DNA of 64,000 bases from assembly GCA_900473185.1 (NCBI GenBank), contig UCKU01000008.1, positions 1 to 64,000 of the forward strand, read 5' to 3'. A program made the translations under genes and the position numbers. Of this stretch, positions 34,528-43,074 are shown in pieces; position 1 is the stretch's first letter, and each line of letters begins with the position of its first letter. This DNA comes from Hyphomicrobiales bacterium (GTDB lineage Bacteria; Pseudomonadota; Alphaproteobacteria; Rhizobiales; Rhizobiaceae). The notes below the pieces were generated by a model, which saw only the letters and a list, made by a program, of their open reading frames with translations, was not told where the DNA came from and did not search any database.

Positions 34528-35433
34528 TCAGGTTATCGCGCCAAAGCGGTGGTAGATGCGGCCATCCAGTATGACAAGTCCTGCGCCGATCAGCGCCATG
34601 CCGGCAATCTCTGTCATTTCCAGTCGCTCGCCCAGGAACAGGAAGCCCAGAAGGATCGCGCTCGGCGGCACGAGCAGCGTCACCAGAGAGGCATTGGTCG
34701 CGCCTGCCGCGGCCAGGATACGGAAGTAGAGAATATAACCGAAGGCGGTGGACAAGAGGGCGATTGCCAGAATGGCGGCGATGGCGTTGGCCGAGGGTGT
34801 GGCAAGTGCCCAGGGATGGTCCATAACGAGCGACAGCGGCAGGGCGACCAGCGAGGATGCCGTCATCTGCCCGGCAGCGATGATGGGCGGCGCCACGCCC
34901 TTGAAGCGCTTGCTGTAAGTGGCGGCAAAGCCGTAGGAGACCGCGGCAATTACGGGCAGGAGCAGAGCCCATAAGGGCAGATCGCCGCGAGCCGTCACGC
35001 TGGGGCCGATCAACACGACCGTGCCGAGAAGGCCGGTAAGGCAGCCGATGATCTTGGCCGAGGAGAGTTTCTCGTCTGATGTCAGGTAGTTGGCGATCAG
35101 CACCGTCCAGATCGGTGTCGTGGCATTAAGAATGGAGGCAAGGCCGGCGCCGATGCGTGTCTGGCCGAAGAAGATCAGCGCATGGGGCAGGGCGTTGTTG
35201 AGGATGCCGAGAACGACGAATTCGCGCCACCGGCTCTTCAGCAGCGGATAGATCCCGAAGCGCCCGCCGATGTAGATATGCAGCGCGACGGCTGCGATGG
35301 AGAGGCGCAGGAAGACGAGGGTGAGTGGCGGCACCTCTACGACAGCGATGCGCGCGAAGAAGAAGGAGCCGCCCCAGATCAGACCGAGCAGGGCAAGAAG
35401 CCCCCAGGTCAAAGCACTCATTTTCTGTTCCAT
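34528..35433 (-). CDS. EamA/DMT family exporter
   Basis: Inner-membrane transporter of 301 residues with ten hydrophobic spans in two EamA repeats (WGGSFFFARIAVVEVPPL; later SAFGYILYFRILAAAGATNA). The ATG at 35433 is chosen for its GGGAGGG ribosome binding site. It is a close paralogue of the frameshifted gene at 5602-6515 and gives the reading that reveals the missing base there. The exported metabolite is unknown. About 230 bases on its 3' side hold only the microprotein gene's leader and AT-rich sequence. Confidence 0.9.
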   Translation of the reverse strand: MEQKMSALTWGLLALLGLIWGGSFFFARIAVVEVPPLTLVFLRLSIAAVALHIYIGGRFGIYPLLKSRWREFVVLGILNNALPHALIFFGQTRIGAGLASILNATTPIWTVLIANYLTSDEKLSSAKIIGCLTGLLGTVVLIGPSVTARGDLPLWALLLPVIAAVSYGFAATYSKRFKGVAPPIIAAGQMTASSLVALPLSLVMDHPWALATPSANAIAAILAIALLSTAFGYILYFRILAAAGATNASLVTLLVPPSAILLGFLFLGERLEMTEIAGMALIGAGLVILDGRIYHRFGAIT

Positions 35434-35528
35434 GCCGATCCCTCCCATTTGCTGGCAGGTTTAACCGATCGGCGGATAGCCGCCACCCGATTCATGAAGC
35501 CGGGTGGCGAAAGAGCAAATGTGAAGTC

Positions 35529-36755
35529 TCAGAGTGCGTCCAGCAGGGCCGGCGTTGCCCAGCCGTCGGCCGGTATGCCGAGGCGGAGCTGTTCCTTCTG
35601 GATCGCCACTCGGGTACCGGAGCCAAGGATGCCGTCGATCTCGCCGACGTCATGGCCGAGCGAATCTAGCTTCGTCTGCAGCTGCTTCATCTGGTCGTTG
35701 GAAAGGCCCTGTTCGGGCGTGCCCTTCTGATAGGTCGGGGCACCGGAGAGGCGGGTCGCGAAATAGGCGGCAGAGGTCGTGTAGATGAACGACTTGTTCC
35801 ATTCCAGATAGATCTTGAAATTGGGATAGGCGATGAAGGCCGGTCCAAGGCGGCCCTGCGGCAGGACGAGATCGCCTTCGAGATTGGCGAAGGCGGTGTT
35901 GCCGTCGCGCGGCTTGACGCCGAGGTTGAACCATTCGCCAGCCGTCATCGTGCCGCCGAGGCCCGACTTTTCCCAAGGAAGGTTATCTGGCACGGTGACT
36001 TCCTGCAGCCAGGGCTGGCCGCGCTCGAAACCGAGATGCTGGATGAACTTGGCGGCTGTCAGGATCGCGTCCGGGCCGCTCTGCTTGAGGCGAACATGGC
36101 CGTCGCCGTCGCCATCCATGCCATAGGCGATGATATCGCGCGGCAGCATCTGAACCTGACCGATTTCACCGGCCCAGGCGCCGGTGTTGGTCTGCGGGTC
36201 GAGGTCGCCATGTTGTACCATTTCGATGAGGGCGATCAGTTGCGGGCGGAAGAGTTCGGGGCGACGGCAGTCATGGGAAAGCGTCACCAGCGCGTTGCGC
36301 GTGTTGAAATCGCCCTGTACGGCGCCGAAATCCGTTTCCATCGCCCAGAAAGCGGTGATGATCCCGGCGGGAACGCCGAATTCCTGCTCGGCGCGGGCAA
36401 AAACATCGGCATATTGCTTCATCTTCTGGCGGCCGATATCGAGGCGGGCCTGGCTGACGGTGCGCTGCGAGAACTCGAGGAAGGTCTGGCGGAAGACGCC
36501 TTGAGCCCGGTCGCGGCTCAGGACTTTGGGATCGATCTCAGCACCGGCCAACGCCTGGTCTGCTGCTTCGGCGCTCGCGCCCGCTGCAATCGCTTCTTTC
36601 TTGACGCCCTGAAGGAAGGCGGGGAGATCGCCGCCGCAAGGCGCTGCCGGGGCCGAAGCTGCCGCATCCGGAGCCTGCTGGGCAGCAGCGCCTGTTGCTA
36701 GGACGCAGGCAAACAGAAAGGCAAGTGCAGAGCAGCTTTTGAGCGAGCGGTGCAT
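35529..36755 (-). CDS. Lytic murein transglycosylase, MltB family
   Basis: Periplasmic transglycosylase of about 408 residues. A signal peptide covers residues 1-26 (CSALAFLFACVLATGAAAQ). The catalytic domain has the family Glu in ITAFWAMETDFGAVQGD and the segment GEIGQVQMLPRDIIAYG. The C-terminus (about 345-408) is a PG_binding_1 domain (LGHDVGEIDGILGSGTR). There is no lipobox, so it is a soluble SltB-like member. The ATG at 36755 has CGAGGA upstream; the in-frame ATG at 36779 would add eight residues. It cuts glycan strands to 1,6-anhydro-muropeptides during wall growth or recycling. A GH25 lysozyme gene lies 83 bases upstream. Confidence 0.92.
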   Translation of the reverse strand: MHRSLKSCSALAFLFACVLATGAAAQQAPDAAASAPAAPCGGDLPAFLQGVKKEAIAAGASAEAADQALAGAEIDPKVLSRDRAQGVFRQTFLEFSQRTVSQARLDIGRQKMKQYADVFARAEQEFGVPAGIITAFWAMETDFGAVQGDFNTRNALVTLSHDCRRPELFRPQLIALIEMVQHGDLDPQTNTGAWAGEIGQVQMLPRDIIAYGMDGDGDGHVRLKQSGPDAILTAAKFIQHLGFERGQPWLQEVTVPDNLPWEKSGLGGTMTAGEWFNLGVKPRDGNTAFANLEGDLVLPQGRLGPAFIAYPNFKIYLEWNKSFIYTTSAAYFATRLSGAPTYQKGTPEQGLSNDQMKQLQTKLDSLGHDVGEIDGILGSGTRVAIQKEQLRLGIPADGWATPALLDAL

Positions 36756-36838
36756 GAAACGATCCTCGTAAAATGACATAGAATGCCGCCGATTTCACAG
36801 ATGAATGTGACGGAAGCAAGAAAGATTAGGGCACGTTA

Positions 36839-37636
36839 CTAAGAATTTCTATCCTTGGAAACGTCAGCCACCCAGTTGTTCCAGTTTTTCGCAGAACCCG
36901 CGAAGACATTGATATCCGTCGGACCCCGGATGCCGGGGATAACGCCCGTCGACGTGTACTGCCAGAAGGCCCAGCGGCGGTCGGCATAGGTCACGTCGGG
37001 ATGTTTGGCGGTGGAGCGGACCCAGAAATGATAGTCCTGGAAATAGCCGGCGAGGTTGTCGCGGTGAAAATCGACAGAGGTGTAGATGATCGGCCGCTTG
37101 CCGTAATAGGCTTCCAGGCGATCCATGAAGCGCTGCATTTCGGATCGCACGGTGGCCGGGTCGGGGCGGAAGCGACAAGTCTTCGATTCTGCATTCCACT
37201 CGACATCCAGCACCGGCGGTAGGCGCATGGATTCCCTGGGAACGTTGCGGATGAACCAGTCGGCCTGATCGTCGGCGGAGGAGCAGAAATAATAGAAGTG
37301 ATAGGGCGCATGCGGAATGCCTGACGCGGCTGCCTCGCGCCAGTATTCGTCAAAGCGCGGATCGATCCTGTCCTTGCCTTCGGTCGCCTTGATGAAGGCG
37401 AAGGCGACGCCGGATTTGCGCACTGTCTGCCAGTCGATATCACCCTGCCATTTGGAGATGTCGATACCATGGACCGCGTTTTGCTGCGGACGCTTGGCCC
37501 CGAAATCCTGGGGATCGGTATCCTTGAAGTGGCTCTTCGGCTTTATGGAAGCAGTTTCGAGATAATCGTAACCCGTGGAGCTGCAACCGGCGAGCAGCAG
37601 GGCAAGCGGCAGGACGCAAAACAGAAGCCGACGCAT
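36839..37636 (-). CDS. GH25 family lysozyme-like lipoprotein
   Basis: Predicted muramidase of 265 residues. The N-terminus MRRLLFCVLPLALLLAGC carries a lipobox (LAGC, Cys 18), so it is a lipoprotein anchored in a membrane. The GH25 barrel begins at HGIDISKWQGDIDW and has the catalytic DVEWN (Asp-x-Glu) near residues 148-152, then IIYTSVDFH and the C-terminal WAFWQYTSTG. GH25 enzymes hydrolyse the beta-1,4 bond of murein. The ATG at 37636 is chosen as the start of the lipoprotein signal; the upstream ATG at 37669 would precede it with polar residues. Confidence 0.88.
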   Translation of the reverse strand: MRRLLFCVLPLALLLAGCSSTGYDYLETASIKPKSHFKDTDPQDFGAKRPQQNAVHGIDISKWQGDIDWQTVRKSGVAFAFIKATEGKDRIDPRFDEYWREAAASGIPHAPYHFYYFCSSADDQADWFIRNVPRESMRLPPVLDVEWNAESKTCRFRPDPATVRSEMQRFMDRLEAYYGKRPIIYTSVDFHRDNLAGYFQDYHFWVRSTAKHPDVTYADRRWAFWQYTSTGVIPGIRGPTDINVFAGSAKNWNNWVADVSKDRNS

Positions 37637-37698
37637 GAATGTTCCGTCGTGATGATGGATCTGCCCCACAGCCTGACCTTCGAAAACACGCGCCCAGC

Positions 37699-37720
37699 AG
37701 AGGGTATAACCCTCTTTTCT
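37699..37720 (+). terminator. Plus-strand terminator-like hairpin without a plus-strand gene
   Basis: Stem AGAGGG/CCCTCT with a TATAA loop followed by TTTCT on the plus strand, inside the leader of the minus-strand GH25 gene. No plus-strand gene ends here. It may end an antisense transcript, or serve as a leader hairpin on the minus strand. Confidence 0.4.
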
Positions 37721-37756
37721 AATATCAACGTAAAAAAATGGTTATTTACAAGCGAA

Positions 37757-38428
37757 TTATGAGCGCCTGCTGATAATCGCCGCCCGCCAGGCGTAACCGC
37801 CGCCGATCGTCTCGAACGATAGTCGCGCATTGTTTTCAGCGACTTGCGCTTCCAGAACCTCGCGCAGATTGGCGCGGGGCGTGACATGGAATTTGGCGAG
37901 CCAGGCCTTCAGCAGGCTACGAAACCAGGTTGGAAGGCCTTCCTGCTGGCCGAAATCGACGATGTGGAGCTGGCCGCCGGGATTGAGCGCGGCAATCGAT
38001 GCATCCACTGCGCGTTCCCAATCCGGGATCATCGACAGTGCGTAGGAAATGAGGATGCGGTCAAACCCGGTGGTGCCGAATTCGCGCGGCGTATAGGCCG
38101 TGGCATCCGCCACCCGGAAATCCGGGATCGTCGCCTTGGTGGCAAAGGTCTTGCGGGCGGAAATCAGCATTTCCTGGGAAATGTCGAGACCGTAGAGCTT
38201 GGCCGTCGGGAAATGCTTGTGGGCAAGCGCCATGTTGCGGCCGGTGCCGCAGCCGACTTCGAGGAGTGTGCCGCCCTCGGGAACGTCGAGGTTGCGGATC
38301 GTGCTGTCGCGGCCGAGAAGATAGTATTTGCGGGTGAGATCATAGAAATGGCGCTGGTAGCGGTACATGCCATCCATCAGGTCGGCATGTTCCTCGCTCT
38401 TGACGGTCATCTCGTCGACTTTGCTCAC
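37757..38428 (-). CDS. btaB: Diacylglycerylhomoserine N-methyltransferase BtaB
   Basis: Class I SAM-dependent methyltransferase of 223 residues that adds three methyl groups to diacylglycerylhomoserine, the second step of the betaine lipid DGTS. Motif I is LLEVGCGTGRNM (about residues 56-67), with YGLDISQEMLISA after it and FDRILISYALSMI as the motif IV region. The start is a GTG at 38428 overlapping the btaA stop (GTGA). The pairing with BtaA makes the function far more certain than the methyltransferase fold alone would. Confidence 0.9.
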   Translation of the reverse strand: MSKVDEMTVKSEEHADLMDGMYRYQRHFYDLTRKYYLLGRDSTIRNLDVPEGGTLLEVGCGTGRNMALAHKHFPTAKLYGLDISQEMLISARKTFATKATIPDFRVADATAYTPREFGTTGFDRILISYALSMIPDWERAVDASIAALNPGGQLHIVDFGQQEGLPTWFRSLLKAWLAKFHVTPRANLREVLEAQVAENNARLSFETIGGGYAWRAAIISRRS

Positions 38429-39669
38429 GCCTTCTTCCCGTAGATGTGGAAGCCGCCGTAGATTGCCGAGCGGTCCTGGGTGGTCATCTCACGCGACTGT
38501 TCTTCGAAATAGTGCCACTGGTCGCGGATTTCAGGGGCGAGACGGCCTTCGATGATGCTCTTTTCGGCGGCCGTGCGGAAGATCACGCGCGCGCCTTCGC
38601 GGGCAGTGCGGGTGATTTCGCGCCAGACATCGTTGAGCTGCTGGTCGGTCATCCAGTCCTGCGCGTCGAGCAGGATATAGCGGTCGCGCGATGCGGCAGG
38701 CTCATTGGCCAGAAGCTCCGTGAAGCTTGCGTGATGGACATTGACGCGATCAACATTGGCGCGGATCACCTCATAGTGCTCCGGCTTCAGATAGGTCGGC
38801 AGCGGGCCTTCCTCGCCATCGGCGTAGCGGCGCGCAAAGGCCTGCCAGGCGAAGTAGTTGTCGCGCATCGGGAAATGGCAGGCGAGCTTTTCCAGACGGT
38901 GCTTCAGAACCGGCGCTATGGAATTATCGGCGGCAAGGCTCGCCAGCTCGTCATATTGCTGGGGCGGAATGCCAAGACCGAAAAGCGAGCTCTTGCGGTT
39001 GGTGATCCAGCGAACGACCGGCTTTTCGAAGAGGGGAGCGATCTGATCGTCGAAGAACTGGCGCTGCTCGCGAATCGTGCGAGCCTTGGTCATTTCCTGC
39101 AGCTTCACGCCATGCAGGCGGGCAAGAAGGTGGGCGGCACCGATGAAGCGGCCGAGCAGGCCGGTTTCATAAATGTTGCGGTCAAAGACCGTGACGCGCC
39201 GGCGGCCGAATTTGCGGGTATTCCAGTAGGCGCGGGTCGTATCATCGAGATTGGACGACAGATAGCGGTCGAAAACCCGGCTGTTCGATTTCTCGTTCGG
39301 CATCGCCAGGAAGCGCACGAGATCGGAATGGCCCGGCAGGTTCTTGAAAGCGGCAAGCTTCAGCCTGTTCAGCGCAATGTGGTGCGGATTGAGGTCGACC
39401 ACGTCGATCGAAGCCGGCGCCTTGGAAAGGTAGGCCAGCATGTTGCAGCCGCCCGAGCCGATCGTGACGATACGGTGATTGGGCTTCAGCTCCATCGCCT
39501 GCATGTCGAGATCCGGATCTTCCCAGATCTGTGGGTAGACGAGGCCGGAGAAGAGAAGGCCGAAGAGACGCTCGGAGAAGCCGTCCTTGGAAAAAGCCTT
39601 GTGGCGGAGAAGCGCTGCCTTGAGTTTCCGGTTCTTGCGGAAGCCGGTATCCGGTGCAAATTCCGACAT
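38425..39669 (-). CDS. btaA: S-adenosylmethionine:diacylglycerol 3-amino-3-carboxypropyltransferase BtaA
   Basis: First enzyme of betaine-lipid (DGTS) synthesis, 414 residues, DUF3419 family. It transfers the aminocarboxypropyl group of SAM to diacylglycerol. LVYPQIWEDPDLDMQAM and the SAM-binding TIGSGGCNMLAYL with DVVDLNPHH are family hallmarks, as are NNYF-like and LLDAQDWM segments near the C-terminus. AAGGTGACAGACTC before the ATG at 39669 sets the start. In rhizobia these lipids replace phospholipids under phosphate limitation; a weak Pho-box candidate lies upstream at 39714-39731. btaB follows with overlap. Confidence 0.95.
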   Translation of the reverse strand: MSEFAPDTGFRKNRKLKAALLRHKAFSKDGFSERLFGLLFSGLVYPQIWEDPDLDMQAMELKPNHRIVTIGSGGCNMLAYLSKAPASIDVVDLNPHHIALNRLKLAAFKNLPGHSDLVRFLAMPNEKSNSRVFDRYLSSNLDDTTRAYWNTRKFGRRRVTVFDRNIYETGLLGRFIGAAHLLARLHGVKLQEMTKARTIREQRQFFDDQIAPLFEKPVVRWITNRKSSLFGLGIPPQQYDELASLAADNSIAPVLKHRLEKLACHFPMRDNYFAWQAFARRYADGEEGPLPTYLKPEHYEVIRANVDRVNVHHASFTELLANEPAASRDRYILLDAQDWMTDQQLNDVWREITRTAREGARVIFRTAAEKSIIEGRLAPEIRDQWHYFEEQSREMTTQDRSAIYGGFHIYGKKA

Positions 39670-39713
39670 GAGTCTGTCACCTTTTTAGTGTTCAGGGCGT
39701 GTAACGCGCCTCT

Positions 39714-39731
39714 GCTACAGTTTGATGACGA
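39714..39731 (-). promoter_or_regulatory. Weak candidate Pho box upstream of btaA
   Basis: On the minus strand this reads TCGTCATCAAACTGTAGC, resembling the PhoB direct repeat CTGTCAT-N4-CTGTCAY: about ten of fourteen repeat positions match and the spacing is correct. It ends 44 bases before the btaA start, a suitable distance. btaAB is known to be PhoB-controlled in Sinorhizobium meliloti. Confidence 0.45.
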
Positions 39732-39865
39732 GCCCTGTGGGCCAAGGCTTCGACGAGACCCGGTCAAGACTTCCGCGAAATTTGAAGTCGATTGAAACAC
39801 TTCTTTTCGTTTCTCTCTTTCCGTGAGCCAAGTTTCCTGCTTCTCTCCGTTCCGTGGAGGATTGC

Positions 39866-41257
39866 ATGCGAGTTGTTCCGCGTATCTTCAAGGGCTTGGC
39901 CCTGCTCGTCATTCTCGTTGCCATAGGCGCAGTCGCGTGGCTCTCCATAAGCCCGCCGGAGCTCCTGAAGGTGGGCAATGGTTATGCCGCCAAGATCGTC
40001 TGCTCCAATGTCTTCATCGCCGGCCGTGATCCCGACGCCGTTCTCTACGACGATGTCCAAGCGCCTGGAAACCCGCTGCTCAGGCTGATGCGCGTTGAGA
40101 TCGATCGTGACAGCGAGCGGGTGACTTCGCGTTTCATGGGCCTGTTCGCGCCGAGCTACGCGCTTTATCGCGGCGCCCTCGGCTGCACGAGCGTGCCTGA
40201 CGGCGATTTCGATGCCGCCGCCAGGGCTGCGCCGTTGATGCCGGCGGCGCGGTTAAGTGAAAATGACGCGGTCTGGCCGGATGGGGAAAGTGTCGATCCG
40301 GCGACCGGCAATGCCAAGGTCGCGGCGCTTCTGAGCGATGCCAAGCTTGCCGGGCCCGCCATGCGGGCGATGGTCGTCGTGCAGGATGGCCGCATCATTG
40401 CCGAAAGCTACGGGCCGGGCTTCAACGCCGATACGCCGCTGGTCGGCTGGTCGATGACGAAGACCGTCAATGCGGCGCTGATCGGCCGGCTGATGCTGTC
40501 AGGCAAGATCTCCTTCGATGACACGCATCTCCTGCCGCAATGGGCGAATGATTCGCGCGGCGACATCAAGCTCGCTGACTTGCTCGGCATGGAAAGCGGG
40601 CTCGCCTTCAACGAGGATTATGGTGCCGTTGCCGACGTGACGCGCATGCTCTACCTCGACCCTGATATGGTTTCCCTGCCGGCCGGCGCGCCTCTTGTGG
40701 CTGCTCCGGGCACAGATTTCCGTTATTCCAGCGGTACCGCCGTGCTTCTGTCACGTATCTGGATGAACAAGGTCGGCGATCCGCGGGCGGCCTTCGATTA
40801 TCCCCGCGATGCGCTGTTTTCTCCACTCGGCATGACGAGCGCAGTCTTCGAAGCCGATGAGCGCGGTACGTTTACCGGCAGTTCCTATATCTATGCCACG
40901 GGGCACGACTGGGCACGCTTCGGCCAGTTCCTGCTGCAGGATGGCGTGTGGAACGGGCAGAGGCTTTTACCGGAAGGCTTTGTTGCGATGATGCGCACGC
41001 CAACGGCAAGTTCGGGCGGTAAATATACGCAAGGCCAGGCTTGGCTTGCGGGACCGGGCGGCGGCACGAGCGCGGAATTCGGCCTGCCGCAGGATACGTT
41101 CTGGCTGCAAGGCCATGACGGCCAGACGGTGGCAATCATTCCTTCGGCCAATCTCGTCTTCGTCCGCATGGGGCTGACGCCGAGCTGGCTGGGCTACAGG
41201 CCGCAGATCGTGCTGAAGGAAATTCTCAACACGCTTCAGTCGGCGAAAGCCGGCTGA
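39866..41257 (+). CDS. Membrane-anchored serine hydrolase, beta-lactamase/class C family
   Basis: Serine hydrolase of 463 residues with one N-terminal transmembrane segment (about 8-28; KGLALLVILVAIGAVAWL) that should anchor it on the periplasmic side. The class C beta-lactamase/transpeptidase fold shows the SxxK nucleophile as WSMTKT near residue 196 and a YSS (Tyr-x-Ser) motif in DFRYSSGTAVLL near 287. Such proteins include esterases, D-aminopeptidases and lactamases; no antibiotic activity should be assumed. GTGGAGG before the ATG at 39866 is a strong ribosome binding site. It diverges from btaA. Confidence 0.85.
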   Translation: MRVVPRIFKGLALLVILVAIGAVAWLSISPPELLKVGNGYAAKIVCSNVFIAGRDPDAVLYDDVQAPGNPLLRLMRVEIDRDSERVTSRFMGLFAPSYALYRGALGCTSVPDGDFDAAARAAPLMPAARLSENDAVWPDGESVDPATGNAKVAALLSDAKLAGPAMRAMVVVQDGRIIAESYGPGFNADTPLVGWSMTKTVNAALIGRLMLSGKISFDDTHLLPQWANDSRGDIKLADLLGMESGLAFNEDYGAVADVTRMLYLDPDMVSLPAGAPLVAAPGTDFRYSSGTAVLLSRIWMNKVGDPRAAFDYPRDALFSPLGMTSAVFEADERGTFTGSSYIYATGHDWARFGQFLLQDGVWNGQRLLPEGFVAMMRTPTASSGGKYTQGQAWLAGPGGGTSAEFGLPQDTFWLQGHDGQTVAIIPSANLVFVRMGLTPSWLGYRPQIVLKEILNTLQSAKAG

Positions 41258-41297
41258 GGACCGTCACTGACGATGGTTTGTATCAGTAATTGGACTA

Positions 41298-42266
41298 TCA
41301 GTAATTGCCTTGGGCAATGTCGGTCATGCCCTTGCGCTTGGCGTCGTAATAGTAACCGCGGGCATAGAGACGAACGGCATCGTCTTCCTTCTTGTCGGCT
41401 ACCTGCCAGGCGCCCTGCAGGTACTTGCCTGCATATTTGATATTGGTTTCGGCGTCGAAGAGGCCGGCGGGATTGCCGCCGTAACCCATCGATTTTGCGG
41501 TGTTGTACTTGATCTGCATGAGACCGAAGTAGCCGCGCTTGTTGTAGGCCTTGGAATTGTAACGGCTCTCGCGATGAACGACGCGGTGGAGTAGCGATTC
41601 CGGAATTTCGTAAAGCTTCGAATATTTGCTGATGAGCTTACTGACGAAGCTCTTCTCGACAGTCGGCGCATCGTCGCTGTCGTCATCGCTGAACATCGGC
41701 GGGGCGGACGGGGGATCGATCGGACCGGACTCGTCGAAGCCGTAGTCCATGGTGAAGCGCGGCGTGGTGTCGACGGCGGCAAGCGCTGCGAGCGCGCCGT
41801 TCTGCGGCGTCGTGGCTGCGAAGGCAAGCTGTGTGGAGGGGCTTGCAGGCGAGCCCGGACGCGGCGTCGGAATGACGGACTGGATCGCCGTCATCTCGGG
41901 CGTCAGCGGAATGGGAGCATAGCCATTGACGGCAACCTGCTGGACACCGCCCTGCATGGCGAAATCGCCGGCCTGCTGCTGCACGGGGGAGACGACATTC
42001 GGCATGGCGGCTGCAGTGAGAACAGGTGCGGCAGTTGCTGCCTGGGGATTGAGAGTGGCTACGGCCGGGCCGTTTACGCCTTCAGCGGTCGGGATAGCAG
42101 CCAGCGTTGCATCTTCACCCGGCTTCGGCATGGGAATCACGGTCTGAGCGGCGGTCAGTTCCGCCTGAGAGGTATATTCGACGCTCGCGCATCCGGAAAT
42201 GACACCGCAGAGCATGGTAGAGACCACAAGACTGCGTTTCAGGCCGGAAAATCCGATCGCTACCAT
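41298..42266 (-). CDS. SLT-type lytic transglycosylase lipoprotein
   Basis: Protein of 322 residues with a lipoprotein-like N-terminus (VVSTMLCGVISGCAS, Cys near 26). The long Ala/Pro/Thr-rich linker (about 30-215) holds two related segments, TVIPMPKPGEDATLAAIP and SVIPTPRPGSPAS. The C-terminal SLT domain (about 220-320) contains the catalytic Glu in VVHRESRYN and RGYFGLMQIKYNTAKSMGY. The C-terminus (ETNIKYAGKYLQGAW) is shared with the small transglycosylase at 46484. Its linker would let it reach through the periplasm to murein. Confidence 0.88.
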   Translation of the reverse strand: MVAIGFSGLKRSLVVSTMLCGVISGCASVEYTSQAELTAAQTVIPMPKPGEDATLAAIPTAEGVNGPAVATLNPQAATAAPVLTAAAMPNVVSPVQQQAGDFAMQGGVQQVAVNGYAPIPLTPEMTAIQSVIPTPRPGSPASPSTQLAFAATTPQNGALAALAAVDTTPRFTMDYGFDESGPIDPPSAPPMFSDDDSDDAPTVEKSFVSKLISKYSKLYEIPESLLHRVVHRESRYNSKAYNKRGYFGLMQIKYNTAKSMGYGGNPAGLFDAETNIKYAGKYLQGAWQVADKKEDDAVRLYARGYYYDAKRKGMTDIAQGNY

Positions 42267-42381
42267 TCTCTCACTTTCGTGAATCCCGCCGCCCCGGCAG
42301 CGTCTTAAAAGTTACTAAATACCTTAAGCCCAGGAAAAGCCATTAACCTATTCGTGGCTTTCCAGCAACCACGGAATATTA

Positions 42382-43017
42382 CTAGGCTGCAATACGGCGA
42401 TACCCGGCGGTCACGGCGCCGGCAGCGATGAGGAGAGTGCCACCGGTGCGATTGACCGCGCGCTGCACGTTGGCTTTGCGAATCAGGCCTCGGGCGGCAT
42501 GCGCGGCCATGGCGTAGCAGGAGGCATTGATGGTGGCGAGAACGAGGAATGTCGCTTCCATGATCAGCATCTGATCGAAGAAGGGAAGGGCGGGGTTGAG
42601 GAACTGCGGCACGAAGGCGACGAAGAAGACAATGCTCTTCGGGTTCAGCGCCGTCACCACATAGGCATGCAGGAAGATCCGCAGCGACTTTTCTTCCGGC
42701 AGGTTATCGTTGTCAGCGATGTGTTCACCGACGATCGGCGCCCGCCAGAGCTTGATTCCGAGCCATATCAGGTAGGCGCCGCCGATCCACTTCAGCACGG
42801 TGAACAGCGTCGCGGATGCGGCGAGCAGTGCGCCGAGTCCGAAAAGCGACGCCGTCATGGCCGTGAAATCGCCGAGCGCCACGCCCGAAACGGTCGCCAG
42901 CGCCGTTTTCCGGCCATGACCCAGCGCATAGGAAACGACCAGAAGAATGGTCGGTCCCGGTATGGCGAGCATGATGGCGGATGCGGCTGCAAAAGCGAGC
43001 CAAGCTTCAAGCGACAT
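42382..43017 (-). CDS. LysE/RhtB family amino acid exporter
   Basis: Inner-membrane exporter of 211 residues with about six hydrophobic spans. The family signature GPTILLVVSYALGHGRKTAL appears at residues 21-40, followed by VSGVALGDFTAM, and VTALNPKSIVFFVAFVPQF gives the second conserved half. RhtB-type members export amino acids such as homoserine, threonine or lysine-like compounds. The gene stands between the transglycosylase and phosphofructokinase genes, all on the minus strand, with gaps of about 60 to 115 bases. The substrate is unknown. Confidence 0.88.
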   Translation of the reverse strand: MSLEAWLAFAAASAIMLAIPGPTILLVVSYALGHGRKTALATVSGVALGDFTAMTASLFGLGALLAASATLFTVLKWIGGAYLIWLGIKLWRAPIVGEHIADNDNLPEEKSLRIFLHAYVVTALNPKSIVFFVAFVPQFLNPALPFFDQMLIMEATFLVLATINASCYAMAAHAARGLIRKANVQRAVNRTGGTLLIAAGAVTAGYRRIAA

Positions 43018-43074
43018 GGAATCTCCTCCTATTCCTAGAGAACAAGCAAAGACACCATATTAGCCATCCGTCAA

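Noticed and set aside
39866-41257. Beta-lactamase resistance gene
   Set aside because: The SxxK and YxS motifs are shared by many esterases and peptidases; the membrane anchor and long N-terminal region do not match secreted class C beta-lactamases.
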